Shown: positions 8,744 to 17,611, counted from the first letter of the stretch. The stretch is 52,702 nt of DNA from Fusobacteriaceae bacterium (GCA_900764925.1 CAAFPW010000024.1:1-52702); one strand, 5' to 3'. Notes: generated by a model not told the origin, from the letters alone. Translations and numbers: made by a program.

Positions 8744-8748
8744 TAAAT

Positions 8749-8800
8749 AAAGAGATATTGCAGATTTATGATGGTATAAGATTGCAATATCTCTTTTATT
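8749..8800 (+). terminator. Strong hairpin terminator after the lipoprotein gene
   Basis: A 14-base-pair stem, 8749-8762 with 8783-8796 (AAAGAGATATTGCA paired with its exact complement), encloses a 20-base loop. Ts follow the plus-strand arm, and As precede the other arm, so it could also stop transcription arriving on the minus strand. Confidence 0.88.
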
Positions 8801-8815
8801 TTATAAAAATCAAGA

Positions 8816-9010
8816 TTAGTTTTTAGGTGAAAATTTATTTAAAAACTCCATTTTTTCTCTTACAAAAAGTTTTCCTTCAGCTTCTTTACAAATATAGACT
8901 ACAACGATTAAACCATCTCTTTCATTAGTACAATCAATAGCCTCTTTAATAACTTGATACTCTCTACCGTTTTTATTATTGATCCAAAGTGAATTTTCTT
9001 GAATTATCAT
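8816..9010 (-). CDS. Small hypothetical protein (possibly DUF1653-like)
   Basis: A 64-residue protein translated from an ATG behind AAGGAGA. The segment GREYQVIKEAIDCTN, then VVVYICKEAEGKLFVREKMEFLNKF, has the pattern of short SH3-like proteins of the DUF1653 kind (a Tyr-x-Val strand, a VVYxxxx strand and a final V-R-x-x-x-F). I recognise this only as a resemblance. It follows the DUF1847 gene on the same strand, 9 bases away, so the two are probably one transcript. No function can be assigned. Confidence 0.65.
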   Translation of the reverse strand: MIIQENSLWINNKNGREYQVIKEAIDCTNERDGLIVVVYICKEAEGKLFVREKMEFLNKFSPKN

Positions 9011-9019
9011 AAAATCTCC

Positions 9020-9649
9020 TTATTTATTAAAAAGTTTTTTATTATAGTATGAATTAGCTGTATATATAGCTGCAAGAGGATTATGTCCAAGCACTCTATC
9101 TTTTACAGCAAAGACAGTAACTGGTGCTTTAGAGTATTTTATAAATAAACTATCATGTCCAACACAAAGTCCAAGTAAAATATTTAATTGAGTTTCTCTT
9201 TCATTTAAAAGTAGAGCTTGTCCAATAGGATTACACATAGCTTCAAATTTACAACTTGGACGAACTTGTTCTGCATTTGAAATATTGATAAATTCTTTTG
9301 AAATACTACCGTTTTTACAAATCAAAGATTCTACTTGAAAACCATGATATCTTAGAATATTAGCAAAAGTTTGAGCTTCATTAGCAAGTCCAACACAGAA
9401 AGCTAAACCTAATTTTGAAAAATTACATTTTTTAGCAAAAAGGATAATCTCTTGAATTCTAGTTAGTTGACAATAGCCTTCAGCTTCAACTAAGGCAGAG
9501 TTATGAGCAAGTTTCATATTTTCTTCTTCAAGATATTGTTTTTTTATTCCCTCGATTTTTTCTAATTCTCTACATGGACAGTTACTAGGTGCGTCAGATA
9601 GATTACCACTTCTACAAGAGTGTTTTTGACAAGAATCACAAGTATACAT
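9020..9649 (-). CDS. DUF1847 family cysteine-rich protein
   Basis: A 209-residue protein of the DUF1847 type. The N-terminus carries a dense cysteine cluster (C4, C7, C12, C24, C26), suggesting a zinc or iron-sulfur site, and further conserved cysteines occur in FCVGLANEA, PSCKFEAMCNP and GLCVGHD. The family is common in anaerobes and has no established function. The ATG at 9649 sits behind GAGGAGGGAG; the in-frame TTG upstream overlaps that site and is not used here. It leads a two-gene minus-strand unit with the small downstream gene. Confidence 0.85.
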   Translation of the reverse strand: MYTCDSCQKHSCRSGNLSDAPSNCPCRELEKIEGIKKQYLEEENMKLAHNSALVEAEGYCQLTRIQEIILFAKKCNFSKLGLAFCVGLANEAQTFANILRYHGFQVESLICKNGSISKEFINISNAEQVRPSCKFEAMCNPIGQALLLNERETQLNILLGLCVGHDSLFIKYSKAPVTVFAVKDRVLGHNPLAAIYTANSYYNKKLFNK

Positions 9650-9728
9650 AAGAATCTCCCTCCTCAATATATATTAATTATTGATATCTCTATTATATAA
9701 TAAATTTGAAAAAATTTCTAAAAAAATA

Positions 9729-9757
9729 TTGATATATAGTGTAAAAAGATATATAAT
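9729..9757 (+). promoter_or_regulatory. Promoter of the MscS channel gene
   Basis: TTGATA (9729-9734) and TATAAT (9752-9757) have the ideal 17-base spacing. Just downstream, TACTTTA (9768-9774) and TAAAGTA (9783-9789) form a 7-bp inverted repeat in the leader, which could be an operator or a small hairpin before the ribosome site. Confidence 0.75.
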
Positions 9758-9805
9758 ATAAGAATACTACTTTAGTGGTTAGTAAAGTATAAAAAGGAGA
9801 ATTAG

Positions 9806-10621
9806 ATGCACCCAATAGTAATAAACTTTATAGAAAAAATTTTTGAAGTATTACCAACTATTATAATTAGAGGTATAATAGTAATAATTTTATTTTCAAT
9901 ATGGCCAAAATTAACAGACATTTTGATAAAAACATACAAGAAAGCTTTAAGAAAGAGAAATGTAGATCCACTATTAGAGAGTTTTACAAGCTCTATGATA
10001 AAAACTTTGATGTATGTAATACTATTTTTCTTAGTTGTAGGAATTGCAGGAGTAAAGGCAACTTCTCTTGTAACTGTATTAGGTACAGCAGGATTAGCAG
10101 TAGGTTTAGCATTACAAGGAAGTTTAGCAAACTTAGCTGGAGGAATGTTGATACTATTTTTCAAACCTTTTACAAAGGATGAATATATAGTTGCAAGTAG
10201 TGGAGTAGAGGGAACAGTTGATAAGATACAAATACTATATACTATCTTGACGACTCCAGATAATAGAGTTGTAATAGTTCCAAATAGCCAATTGGCAAAT
10301 AATGCTATAACTAATGTTTCAAGAAATCCAGAAAGAAGATTGGATATGGTTTTTTCAGTTTCTTATGATACACCAACAGAAAAAGTTAAGGAGATATTAA
10401 ACAGAGTAGCTAATGATCATCCAGCGGTTTTAAAGGATAAACCTATAAATATTAGAATGAATGTTCAAAATGCTAGTTCACTTGATTTTATATTTAGAGT
10501 ATGGGTAAAGAAGGAAAATTATTGGGAAGCTAAATTTGATTTTACTGAAATAGTAAAAGCTGAATTTGATGCTAATAATATAGAAATACCATATCAAAAA
10601 ATTGATATTTATAGAAAATAA
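9806..10621 (+). CDS. mscS: Small-conductance mechanosensitive channel, MscS family
   Basis: A 271-residue channel, close to the 286 residues of E. coli MscS. Two N-terminal membrane helices (about 15-35 and 62-85) are followed by the glycine/alanine-rich pore helix (GTAGLAVGLALQGSLANLAGG, trimmed here to its core, about 93-113) and the beta domain (KPFTKDEYI ... VIVPNSQLANNAITN). The cytoplasmic cage forms the rest. It would release solutes on hypo-osmotic shock. It has its own promoter and terminator and so is a single-gene unit. Confidence 0.93.
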   Translation: MHPIVINFIEKIFEVLPTIIIRGIIVIILFSIWPKLTDILIKTYKKALRKRNVDPLLESFTSSMIKTLMYVILFFLVVGIAGVKATSLVTVLGTAGLAVGLALQGSLANLAGGMLILFFKPFTKDEYIVASSGVEGTVDKIQILYTILTTPDNRVVIVPNSQLANNAITNVSRNPERRLDMVFSVSYDTPTEKVKEILNRVANDHPAVLKDKPINIRMNVQNASSLDFIFRVWVKKENYWEAKFDFTEIVKAEFDANNIEIPYQKIDIYRK

Positions 10622-10630
10622 TTTCCTACT

Positions 10631-10663
10631 AAAATAACGTGCTTAAAATCACGTTATTTTTTT
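10631..10663 (+). terminator. Hairpin terminator after mscS
   Basis: AAAATAACGTG (10631-10641) pairs perfectly with CACGTTATTTT (10650-10660) around an 8-base loop, followed by Ts. Confidence 0.92.
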
Positions 10664-10694
10664 AAAAAAATACTGTACTTTTTTCAGAAAATTA

Positions 10695-10703
10695 TGTTAT
10701 AAT
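10695..10703 (+). promoter_or_regulatory. Extended -10 promoter of guaB
   Basis: TGT immediately precedes a perfect TATAAT (10698-10703), giving an extended -10. The upstream -35 is poor (TGTACT at 10674-10679). The 80-base leader to the guaB ATG shows no evident riboswitch. Confidence 0.55.
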
Positions 10704-10783
10704 ATCTGAAATCAAGAAATTTAAAGATTAATAAGTTCATAAATTAAATCAATCTATATTAATAATAAAAAAAGGAGTTGCAA

Positions 10784-12238
10784 ATGAACGGAAAAATAAT
10801 AAAAGAAGCTATAACATTTGATGATGTGTTGTTAATCCCAGCTAAGTCAGAAGTTTTACCTCATGAAGTGAGTTTAAAAACAAGACTTACAAAGGACATT
10901 ACTTTAAATGTTCCAATACTTAGTGCTGCTATGGATACAGTTACAGAATCAGACTTAGCTATTGCTCTAGCTAGACAAGGTGGAATTGGATTTATTCACA
11001 AAAATATGAGTATTGAAGATCAAGCTGCTGAAGTTGATAGAGTAAAAAGAATAGAGAGTGGAATGATAAGAAATCCAGTTACACTTACTGCTGATTGCAC
11101 AGTAGGACAAGCTGAGGATTTAATGAGAAGATATAAAATTTCTGGACTTCCTGTAATAGAAGAAGATGGAAAACTTATAGGAATAGTTACTAATAGAGAT
11201 ATAAAATATCATAAAGATATGGAGCAATTAGTAGGAGATATAATGACAAAAGAAAATCTTATAACTGCTCCAGTTGGAACAACTTTAGACCAAGCTAAAG
11301 AGATATTACTTTCAAATAGAATAGAAAAACTACCTATTACTGATGAAATGGGATATTTAAAAGGATTAATTACAATAAAAGATATTGATAACTTAGCTGA
11401 ATATCCAAATGCTTGTAAAGATGCTCACGGAACATTAAGAGTAGGAGCGGCAGTAGGAATTGGTGCTGATACATTAGATAGAGTTGCAGCTCTTGTAAAA
11501 GCAGGGGTAGACATTATAACTGTTGACTCTGCACATGGACACTCTGCAGGTGTAATTAGAAAAATAAGAGAGATTAGAGAGGCATTTCCTAATTTAAATC
11601 TAATAGGAGGAAATATAGTTACAGCTGAAGCAGCATTAGATCTTATAAATGCAGGAGTAGATGCTGTAAAAGTTGGAATAGGGCCTGGATCTATCTGTAC
11701 AACAAGAGTTGTAGCTGGAGTAGGAGTACCTCAACTTACAGCAGTAAATGATGTATATCAAGTTTGTAAAGAGAGAGGAATTGGAGTAATAGCTGATGGT
11801 GGAATAAAACTATCAGGAGATATAGTAAAAGCTTTAGCTGCAGGAGCAGATTGTGTAATGTTAGGAGGATTACTAGCAGGAACAAAGGAAGCTCCAGGAG
11901 AAGAGATTATTCTTGAAGGAAAAAGATTCAAACTTTATGTTGGAATGGGATCAATAGCAGCTATGAAGAGAGGATCTAAAGATAGATATTTCCAAAATGA
12001 TGCTCAAAAATTAGTTCCAGAAGGAATAGAGGGACGTATCTCTTATAAAGGAAATTTAAAAGATGTTGTATTCCAATTATGTGGAGGAATTAGAGCAGGT
12101 ATGGGATATTGCGGAACTCCTACAATAGAGGATTTACAAATAAATGGTAAGTTTATAAAAATAACTGGTGCAGGACTTAGAGAAAGTCATCCACATGATG
12201 TTACAATCACAAAGGAAGCACCTAACTATTCAAAATAA
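10784..12238 (+). CDS. guaB: Inosine-5'-monophosphate dehydrogenase
   Basis: Catalyses NAD-dependent oxidation of IMP to XMP, the committed step of GTP synthesis. The 484-residue protein has the normal layout: catalytic barrel, a pair of CBS domains inserted at about residues 90-205 (SGLPVIEEDGKLIGIVTNRDI is the first), then the rest of the barrel. The active-site cysteine is C305 in GPGSICTTR, followed by the flap (GIEGRISYKG). The ATG at 10784 lies 7 bases after AAAGGAG; the TTG two codons upstream falls too close to that site. It is a single-gene unit. Confidence 0.97.
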   Translation: MNGKIIKEAITFDDVLLIPAKSEVLPHEVSLKTRLTKDITLNVPILSAAMDTVTESDLAIALARQGGIGFIHKNMSIEDQAAEVDRVKRIESGMIRNPVTLTADCTVGQAEDLMRRYKISGLPVIEEDGKLIGIVTNRDIKYHKDMEQLVGDIMTKENLITAPVGTTLDQAKEILLSNRIEKLPITDEMGYLKGLITIKDIDNLAEYPNACKDAHGTLRVGAAVGIGADTLDRVAALVKAGVDIITVDSAHGHSAGVIRKIREIREAFPNLNLIGGNIVTAEAALDLINAGVDAVKVGIGPGSICTTRVVAGVGVPQLTAVNDVYQVCKERGIGVIADGGIKLSGDIVKALAAGADCVMLGGLLAGTKEAPGEEIILEGKRFKLYVGMGSIAAMKRGSKDRYFQNDAQKLVPEGIEGRISYKGNLKDVVFQLCGGIRAGMGYCGTPTIEDLQINGKFIKITGAGLRESHPHDVTITKEAPNYSK

Positions 12239-12245
12239 TTAAAAT

Positions 12246-12289
12246 AAAAATAGGAGTATTGTAATGAATTTTACATTACTCCTATTTTT
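12246..12289. terminator. Bidirectional terminator between guaB and the XRE-cupin gene
   Basis: A 19-position stem with one mismatch, 12246-12264 against 12271-12289, with As on one flank and Ts on the other. The genes on either side converge on it, so it can serve both. Confidence 0.9.
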
Positions 12290-12862
12290 TTAATCTTTAA
12301 ATGGATTAGGACTATTTATGCAAAGAATTTTTGTGATTTTATTAGTTTCATTTTTCCAGTTATGAGGAACATCAGATTTAATTTGGATACTATCACCAGG
12401 ATATAAAATATGTTCTTGATTATCAAGAATGATGGTTAATATTCCTTCTAAAACATATACAAACTCCTCACCTTTGTGAGTGTATAAAGCTAATTCTTGT
12501 TCAAGTTCATTATGAGTAGGAAGTAATTCAAAGATTCGTGGAAAAATCTCAAATTCATTAGGATGATTGCTTAGTGTAGTTTGATAAATTGTATCAGTAA
12601 CAGGAATAAAAATCCTTTGATGTTTTCTAACAATATTATTTTTTTTTGTTTCTACAGTTTTTTGTGCTTGGAAAAAATAAAGTAAATCTACTTCTAAGAT
12701 AGAAGCAATTTTTTCTAAAGAATCAATAGCTACACTAGTAATTCCTCTTTCAAGTTGTGATAAAAAACCTGTTGAAAGCCCTGTTTTTTCACTCATATCT
12801 TTAAGTGTAAAGTTTTTATCTGTTCTTAAGTCTTTAATCATTTTTCCAATACTATCATTCAT
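12290..12862 (-). CDS. XRE family regulator with C-terminal cupin domain
   Basis: A 190-residue regulator. A helix-turn-helix of the XRE/Cro type occupies about residues 6-62 (FTLKDMSEKTGLSTGFLSQLE), and a small-molecule-sensing cupin barrel about 112-182 (HKGEEFVYVLEGILTIIL ... PGDSIQIKSDVPHNWKNE). This is the SutR/PuuR-like architecture often linked to amino-acid or amine catabolic operons. It is divergent from the hydroxyproline operon across a 252-base gap with repeated motifs, so it is the obvious candidate regulator of that operon. The ligand could be hydroxyproline or proline (inference). Confidence 0.9.
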   Translation of the reverse strand: MNDSIGKMIKDLRTDKNFTLKDMSEKTGLSTGFLSQLERGITSVAIDSLEKIASILEVDLLYFFQAQKTVETKKNNIVRKHQRIFIPVTDTIYQTTLSNHPNEFEIFPRIFELLPTHNELEQELALYTHKGEEFVYVLEGILTIILDNQEHILYPGDSIQIKSDVPHNWKNETNKITKILCINSPNPFKD

Positions 12863-12981
12863 AAAAATCCCCCTTAAAAAATCTATATATTTTAAATAAT
12901 ATCAAATTTTAATATAAAACTCAACTACTTTAATAAAAATTCATATATATTAGTATTTATCAATGTGAAATATTTTTATTT

Positions 12982-13028
12982 AAATTCATTTTTATAAATT
13001 TTTTATCAATAAAATTCATTTTTATAAA
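12982..13028. repeat. Direct repeat in the hyp operon control region
   Basis: AAATTCATTTTTATAAA occurs exactly twice, at 12982-12998 and 13012-13028, exactly 30 bases apart (about three helical turns). A shorter partial match (AAATTCATATATA) lies near 12938. The pair is immediately upstream of the operon promoter and is a good candidate for regulator binding sites. Confidence 0.6.
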
Positions 13029-13036
13029 AAAATATG

Positions 13037-13065
13037 TTGATTTTTTCAAAAGAAACTACTATAAT
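13037..13065 (+). promoter_or_regulatory. Promoter of the hydroxyproline operon
   Basis: TTGATT (13037-13042) and TATAAT (13060-13065) are 17 bases apart, 50 bases before the first gene's ATG. The direct repeat ends 8 bases before the -35, a suitable place for an activator or repressor. Confidence 0.8.
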
Positions 13066-13114
13066 ATGTTAGTGATGAAAATAACATATTTTTTTAAAAC
13101 GGAGGGTTATATTT

Positions 13115-14296
13115 ATGGAACAAAAGGTTGTTAATGATGCAGTAGGCGTAGATAATGGGAGGATGATAAGAGCTATATCGAAAGAAACTTTTATAGTTTT
13201 GATTGTATTTATAAGTTTATTTTCTTATTTGGGATATAAAATGGGAATAGATATAGTTTTCAGTGTAATGATGAAAACAGCTCATGATGTTTTAATGAAT
13301 ACTTCTTTTTATATAATGGCTGTCGCTATTTTAGCTGGAGCAGTAGCAAGTATAATGTCAGAATTTGGAATAATAGCTTTGATAAATAAAATTGTATCTC
13401 CATTGATGAGACCACTATTTGGATTACCTGGAGCAGGAGCACTAGGTGCACTTACTACATATATTTCAGATAATCCAGCAATTTTAGCATTAGCTGAAGA
13501 CGAAGGGTTTGATTGTTATTTTACAAAAGCAGAAAAAGCAACATATGTAAATTTAGGAACAACATTTGGAATGGGATTAATAGTTACTGCTTATATGCTA
13601 AGTTTAGGAAGTGAATATTTCTTTGCTGTTTTTATAGGAAATATAGGAGCGGTTATAGGAGGAATATTTTCAGTAAGAGCAATGTTATATATAGCTAAAA
13701 AATATTATAAAGAGGATAATAAGTATAAGATAAATAAATCATCTGGTGTAGCAATGAGAAAAATTCGTAATGGAAGTAGTTTTGAAAGACTTCTTAGCTC
13801 TATGATGGATGGAGCAAAATCAGGAGTAAGTTTAGGATTAGCTTGTGCATCTGGAACAGTTTTAATTTGTACTTTTGTTATGATATTAACGTTTGGTCCA
13901 GCTGGTCCAGAAGGGACATATTTAGGAGCAGCATATGAAGGAGTACAACTTTTACCAAGAATAGGAGCATATTTTAGTCCAGTAGCAAACTTTTTATGGG
14001 GATTTACTTCTCCAGAATTATTAGCTTATCCATTTACAGCATTAGGAGCAGTAGGAAGTGCTATGGGATTAACAAAAGGATTTATTGCTAATGGTTTTGC
14101 AACAGCTTCAACAATAGCTGTATTTACAGGAATGGGAATCTGTTGGAGTGGATTTTTAAGTACACATGTAGGAATGCTTGATACACTAAAACAAAATCAC
14201 TTTATAAAAGTAGCAATAGTAACACAATTAATAGGTGGAGTTGTTGCAGGAGCAGCAGCAAACTATATTTTTAAAATTTGTATGTTAGTAATGTAA
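13115..14296 (+). CDS. Gate-domain (nucleoside-recognition) membrane protein, candidate hydroxyproline transporter
   Basis: A 393-residue polytopic membrane protein of the nucleoside recognition/Gate type, related in pattern to SpmA/SpmB and YjiG/YjiH proteins. Recognisable parts are the first gate region (about residues 60-130, with PLFGLPGAGALGALTTYIS and DNPAILALAED) and a second half-repeat with SMMDGAKSGVSLGLACASG. It is the first gene of the operon, with GGAGGG 8 bases before the ATG and a consensus promoter. Its place ahead of the HypD genes suggests uptake of hydroxyproline or export of proline. That role is inference; family members transport varied or unknown substrates. Confidence 0.8.
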   Translation: MEQKVVNDAVGVDNGRMIRAISKETFIVLIVFISLFSYLGYKMGIDIVFSVMMKTAHDVLMNTSFYIMAVAILAGAVASIMSEFGIIALINKIVSPLMRPLFGLPGAGALGALTTYISDNPAILALAEDEGFDCYFTKAEKATYVNLGTTFGMGLIVTAYMLSLGSEYFFAVFIGNIGAVIGGIFSVRAMLYIAKKYYKEDNKYKINKSSGVAMRKIRNGSSFERLLSSMMDGAKSGVSLGLACASGTVLICTFVMILTFGPAGPEGTYLGAAYEGVQLLPRIGAYFSPVANFLWGFTSPELLAYPFTALGAVGSAMGLTKGFIANGFATASTIAVFTGMGICWSGFLSTHVGMLDTLKQNHFIKVAIVTQLIGGVVAGAAANYIFKICMLVM

Positions 14297-14319
14297 GAAA
14301 ATAAGGGAAGTGTTAAAAA

Positions 14320-15231
14320 ATGGGTGTACCATATGTTATAAATATTCAAAAATATTCGATTCATGATGGTGATGGGATAAGAACAACAGTATTTTTTAAA
14401 GGTTGTTTATTAAATTGTTGGTGGTGTCATAACCCAGAAAGCCAAAAATATAATCAAGAGTTAATGTTTCATTTTGAAAGATGTGGTGGTTGCCATTCTT
14501 GTGAAAATATTTGTCCAGAAAAAGCTATAGAAGTTAAAGAGAATAAAGCTTATACAAATAGAGATGAATGTGTATTGTGTTCTACTTGTTTGGACTATTG
14601 TACTAACAATGTGAGAGAAATAGTTGGAAAACATTATACCATCAAAGAATTAATGAAAGAGATTGAGAAGGATAGAATGTTCTTTGAACAATCTAAAGGA
14701 GGAGTAACTCTTTCTGGAGGAGAAGTTATGACTCAAGATATGGATTATATGACTCAACTATTAAAAGAATTGAAAAGAAAAGGTTATGATGTTTGTATAG
14801 ATACTTGTGGATATGCTCCACAGAAAAACTATGAAAAAGTACTCCCATATGTAAATACTTTTTTATATGATATAAAAATTATGAATAATGAGTTACATAA
14901 AAAATATATGGGAAAAGATAATGAGTTGATTTTTTCAAACTTAAAGTATATAAGTGATAATGGAGCAAATATTTATATAAGAATACCAGTGATAGGTAGT
15001 GTAAACGACACAGAAGAAAATATGAAAGAGATCGTAGAATTTTTAAAAGATAATATAAATGTAAAACAGATTAATTTATTACCTTATCATAATACAGGTT
15101 CTAATAAATATGAAAAATTAGAAGAGGAGTATTTAGGAAAAGAGTTTTATACTCCTACTAAAGAAAATATGGAAAAATTTAAAGAAATATTTATAAAATC
15201 AGGATTTAATAATGTAAAAATTGGAGGATAA
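14320..15231 (+). CDS. HypD-activating enzyme (glycyl radical enzyme activase, radical SAM)
   Basis: A 303-residue activase that uses S-adenosylmethionine and a [4Fe-4S] cluster to install the glycyl radical on HypD. The radical SAM cluster motif is C29-x3-C33-x2-C36 (GCLLNCWWC). A ferredoxin-like insert with two further Cys clusters follows (CGGCHSCENIC and CVLCSTCLDYC, roughly residues 53-90), as in most activases of this family. SGGEVMTQ is the SAM-binding GGE motif. It is 23 bases after the transporter gene and its stop is 4 bases before the HypD ATG, with the HypD ribosome site lying inside its last codons. Confidence 0.93.
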   Translation: MGVPYVINIQKYSIHDGDGIRTTVFFKGCLLNCWWCHNPESQKYNQELMFHFERCGGCHSCENICPEKAIEVKENKAYTNRDECVLCSTCLDYCTNNVREIVGKHYTIKELMKEIEKDRMFFEQSKGGVTLSGGEVMTQDMDYMTQLLKELKRKGYDVCIDTCGYAPQKNYEKVLPYVNTFLYDIKIMNNELHKKYMGKDNELIFSNLKYISDNGANIYIRIPVIGSVNDTEENMKEIVEFLKDNINVKQINLLPYHNTGSNKYEKLEEEYLGKEFYTPTKENMEKFKEIFIKSGFNNVKIGG

Positions 15232-15235
15232 AGTT

Positions 15236-17611
15236 ATGCAAGAGAGAGGAATGAATGAAAGAATTAAAAAATTAAGAAGACAAAGTATGGAAACACCAGC
15301 TCACATTTATATTGAAAGAGCAAAACTTATGACAGAAGCTTATGAAAAATATGAAGGAAGTGTATCTATTCCTGAGATGAGAGCTTTGGCATTTAAGCAT
15401 TTTATGGATAATAAAACTTTATGTATAAATGATGGAGAACTTATAGTAGGAGAAAAAGGAGATGGACCACAAGCTGCTCCAACTTTCCCAGAATTATGTT
15501 GCCATACATTAGAAGATATGAAAATTATGGATGGACGTGAATTAATAAGTTTTAAAGTAACTGAAGATGATTTAAAACTTCAAGAAGAGAAGATTATTCC
15601 TTACTGGGAGAAGAGATCAATCCGTCATAAAATTATAAACTCTATGAGTAAAGAGTGGAAAGAGTGCTATGAGAGTGGTATTTTTACAGAGTTTATGGAG
15701 CAAAGAGGTCCAGGACATACAGTTGGTTCTGAAAATATATATTTAAAAGGATTTGCTGATTATAAAGAAGAAATAAAAACTGCAATAGAAAAGTTAGATT
15801 TTTTAAATGATCCAGAAGCATTACAAAAAAGAGATCAATTAAAAGCTATGGATATATGTTGTGATGCAATAATAAGTTTAGGAAATCGTTATGCAAAATA
15901 TGCAAGAGAGTTAGCAGAGAAAGAAAATGATCCAGTGAGAAAAGAAGAACTTCTTCAAATTGCAGCTAACTGTGATGTGGTACCAGCTCATAAACCACAA
16001 ACTTATTGGCAAGCAATTCAAATGTATTGGTTTGTTCATTTAGGAGTTACTACTGAGTTAAATCCTTGGGATGCTTATAGTCCAGGAAGATTAGATCAAC
16101 ACTTAAATAGATTCTATGAAAAAGATTGTGAAGAAGGTATTTTAAATGATGAAAAAGCTTTAGAGTTATTAGAGTGTTTATGGGTTAAATTTAACAATCA
16201 ACCTGCTCCACCTAAAGTAGGAATAACTTTAAAAGAAAGTAGTACATATACAGATTTCGCTAATATAAATACTGGTGGAATAACTCCAGATGGGGAAGAT
16301 GGAGTAAATAATGTAAGCTATTTAATTCTTGATTGTATGGATGAGATGCAATTACTTCAACCTAGTTCAAATGTACAAATAAGTAGAAAAACTCCACATA
16401 AATTCTTAAAAAGAGCTTGTGAAATTTCACGTAAAGGATGGGGACAACCAGCTTTTTATAACACTGAAGCAATAATCCAAGAACTTCTTACAGCTGGAAA
16501 ATCTTTAACTGATGCTAGAAAAGGTGGAACAAGTGGATGTGTTGAAACAGGAGCATTTGGAAATGAGGCCTATATATTAACTGGATATTTTAACCTACCT
16601 AAGATTTTAGAATTAACTCTTTATAATGGTTATGATAATATAAGTGGAAAACAACTTGGATTAAAATTAGGATATGCTAAAGATTTCAAATCTTATGAGG
16701 AATTATGGGAAGCATATAAAAAACAAATAGAACATTTTGCAAAAATAAAATTAGAAGGAAGTAATATTATTGAAGTAATCTATGCTAAATATATGCCAGC
16801 TCCATTCTTATCTATTATCACAAATGATTGTATTAGTAGAGGAAAGGACTATAACGCTGGTGGAGCACGTTATAACACTAACTATTTACAAGGGGTTGGA
16901 ATAGGAACAATAACTGACTCTTTATCAGCTATAAAGTACAATGTATTTGATGAGAAGAAATTTACTATGGAAGAATTAATAAATGCTATGGAATCAAACT
17001 TTGAAAATGATCCTAGAATATTAAATTTAGTTAGAAATAAAACTCCAAAGTATGGAAATGATGATGAGTATGCAGATAAAATAATGAAAGAAGTATTTGA
17101 TTTTTATAATGCAACAGTTACAGGAAAACCAAATATGAAAGGTGGAACATATCGTATAAATATGCTACCTACAACTTGTCACGTATATTTTGGTGAAGTT
17201 ATGATGGCAAGTCCAAATGGAAGATTAGCTCATAAACCTGTTTCTGAGGGAATTTCTCCAGAAAAAGGAGCTGATATATATGGACCAACAGCAGTAATAA
17301 AATCAGCTTCAAAAATGGATCATTTAAAAACAGGAGGAACATTACTTAACCAAAAATTCACTCCAAGTGTTGTTGCTGGAGATGAGGGATTAGAACATAT
17401 GGCAAATTTAATTCGTTCTTATTTTAATATGGATGGACACCACATACAATTTAATGTAATAGATCGTCAAACTCTTATAGATGCTCAAAATAATCCAGAA
17501 GAATATAAAGATCTAATAGTTCGTGTTGCTGGATATAGTGATCATTTCCGTAACTTAAGTAAAGCTCTTCAAGATGAAATTATAGAACGTACTGAACAAA
17601 GTTTTAATTAA
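15236..17611 (+). CDS. hypD: trans-4-hydroxy-L-proline dehydratase (glycyl radical enzyme)
   Basis: An oxygen-sensitive radical enzyme of 791 residues that removes water from trans-4-hydroxy-L-proline to give (S)-1-pyrroline-5-carboxylate. The active-site cysteine loop GTSGCVETG places the thiyl cysteine at C435 and the general base at E437, and the C-terminal RVAGYSDHF places the radical glycine at G766. Each is one position from the published Clostridioides difficile HypD residues as I recall them (C434, E436, G765). Choline lyase, glycerol dehydratase and pyruvate formate-lyase have different cysteine loops. I use the ATG at 15236, 8 bases after GGAGG, not the in-frame TTG at 15221. A proC gene follows directly, which completes the pathway. 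Confidence 0.95.
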   Translation: MQERGMNERIKKLRRQSMETPAHIYIERAKLMTEAYEKYEGSVSIPEMRALAFKHFMDNKTLCINDGELIVGEKGDGPQAAPTFPELCCHTLEDMKIMDGRELISFKVTEDDLKLQEEKIIPYWEKRSIRHKIINSMSKEWKECYESGIFTEFMEQRGPGHTVGSENIYLKGFADYKEEIKTAIEKLDFLNDPEALQKRDQLKAMDICCDAIISLGNRYAKYARELAEKENDPVRKEELLQIAANCDVVPAHKPQTYWQAIQMYWFVHLGVTTELNPWDAYSPGRLDQHLNRFYEKDCEEGILNDEKALELLECLWVKFNNQPAPPKVGITLKESSTYTDFANINTGGITPDGEDGVNNVSYLILDCMDEMQLLQPSSNVQISRKTPHKFLKRACEISRKGWGQPAFYNTEAIIQELLTAGKSLTDARKGGTSGCVETGAFGNEAYILTGYFNLPKILELTLYNGYDNISGKQLGLKLGYAKDFKSYEELWEAYKKQIEHFAKIKLEGSNIIEVIYAKYMPAPFLSIITNDCISRGKDYNAGGARYNTNYLQGVGIGTITDSLSAIKYNVFDEKKFTMEELINAMESNFENDPRILNLVRNKTPKYGNDDEYADKIMKEVFDFYNATVTGKPNMKGGTYRINMLPTTCHVYFGEVMMASPNGRLAHKPVSEGISPEKGADIYGPTAVIKSASKMDHLKTGGTLLNQKFTPSVVAGDEGLEHMANLIRSYFNMDGHHIQFNVIDRQTLIDAQNNPEEYKDLIVRVAGYSDHFRNLSKALQDEIIERTEQSFN

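Noticed and set aside
10704..10783. Purine riboswitch in the guaB leader
   Set aside because: The 80-base leader lacks the three-way junction stems and any terminator hairpin.
12863..13114. Riboswitch upstream of the hydroxyproline operon
   Set aside because: The leader after the -10 is only about 40 bases and shows no terminator or conserved stem set; the repeats lie before the promoter.
15221..15235. TTG start for hypD at 15221
   Set aside because: It overlaps the ribosome site GGAGG; the ATG at 15236 has correct spacing and gives the normal protein length.
15236..17611. Pyruvate formate-lyase, choline TMA-lyase or glycerol dehydratase as the identity of the glycyl radical enzyme
   Set aside because: The cysteine loop GTSGCVETG with Glu two residues after Cys, and the adjacent proC, are specific for hydroxyproline dehydratase.
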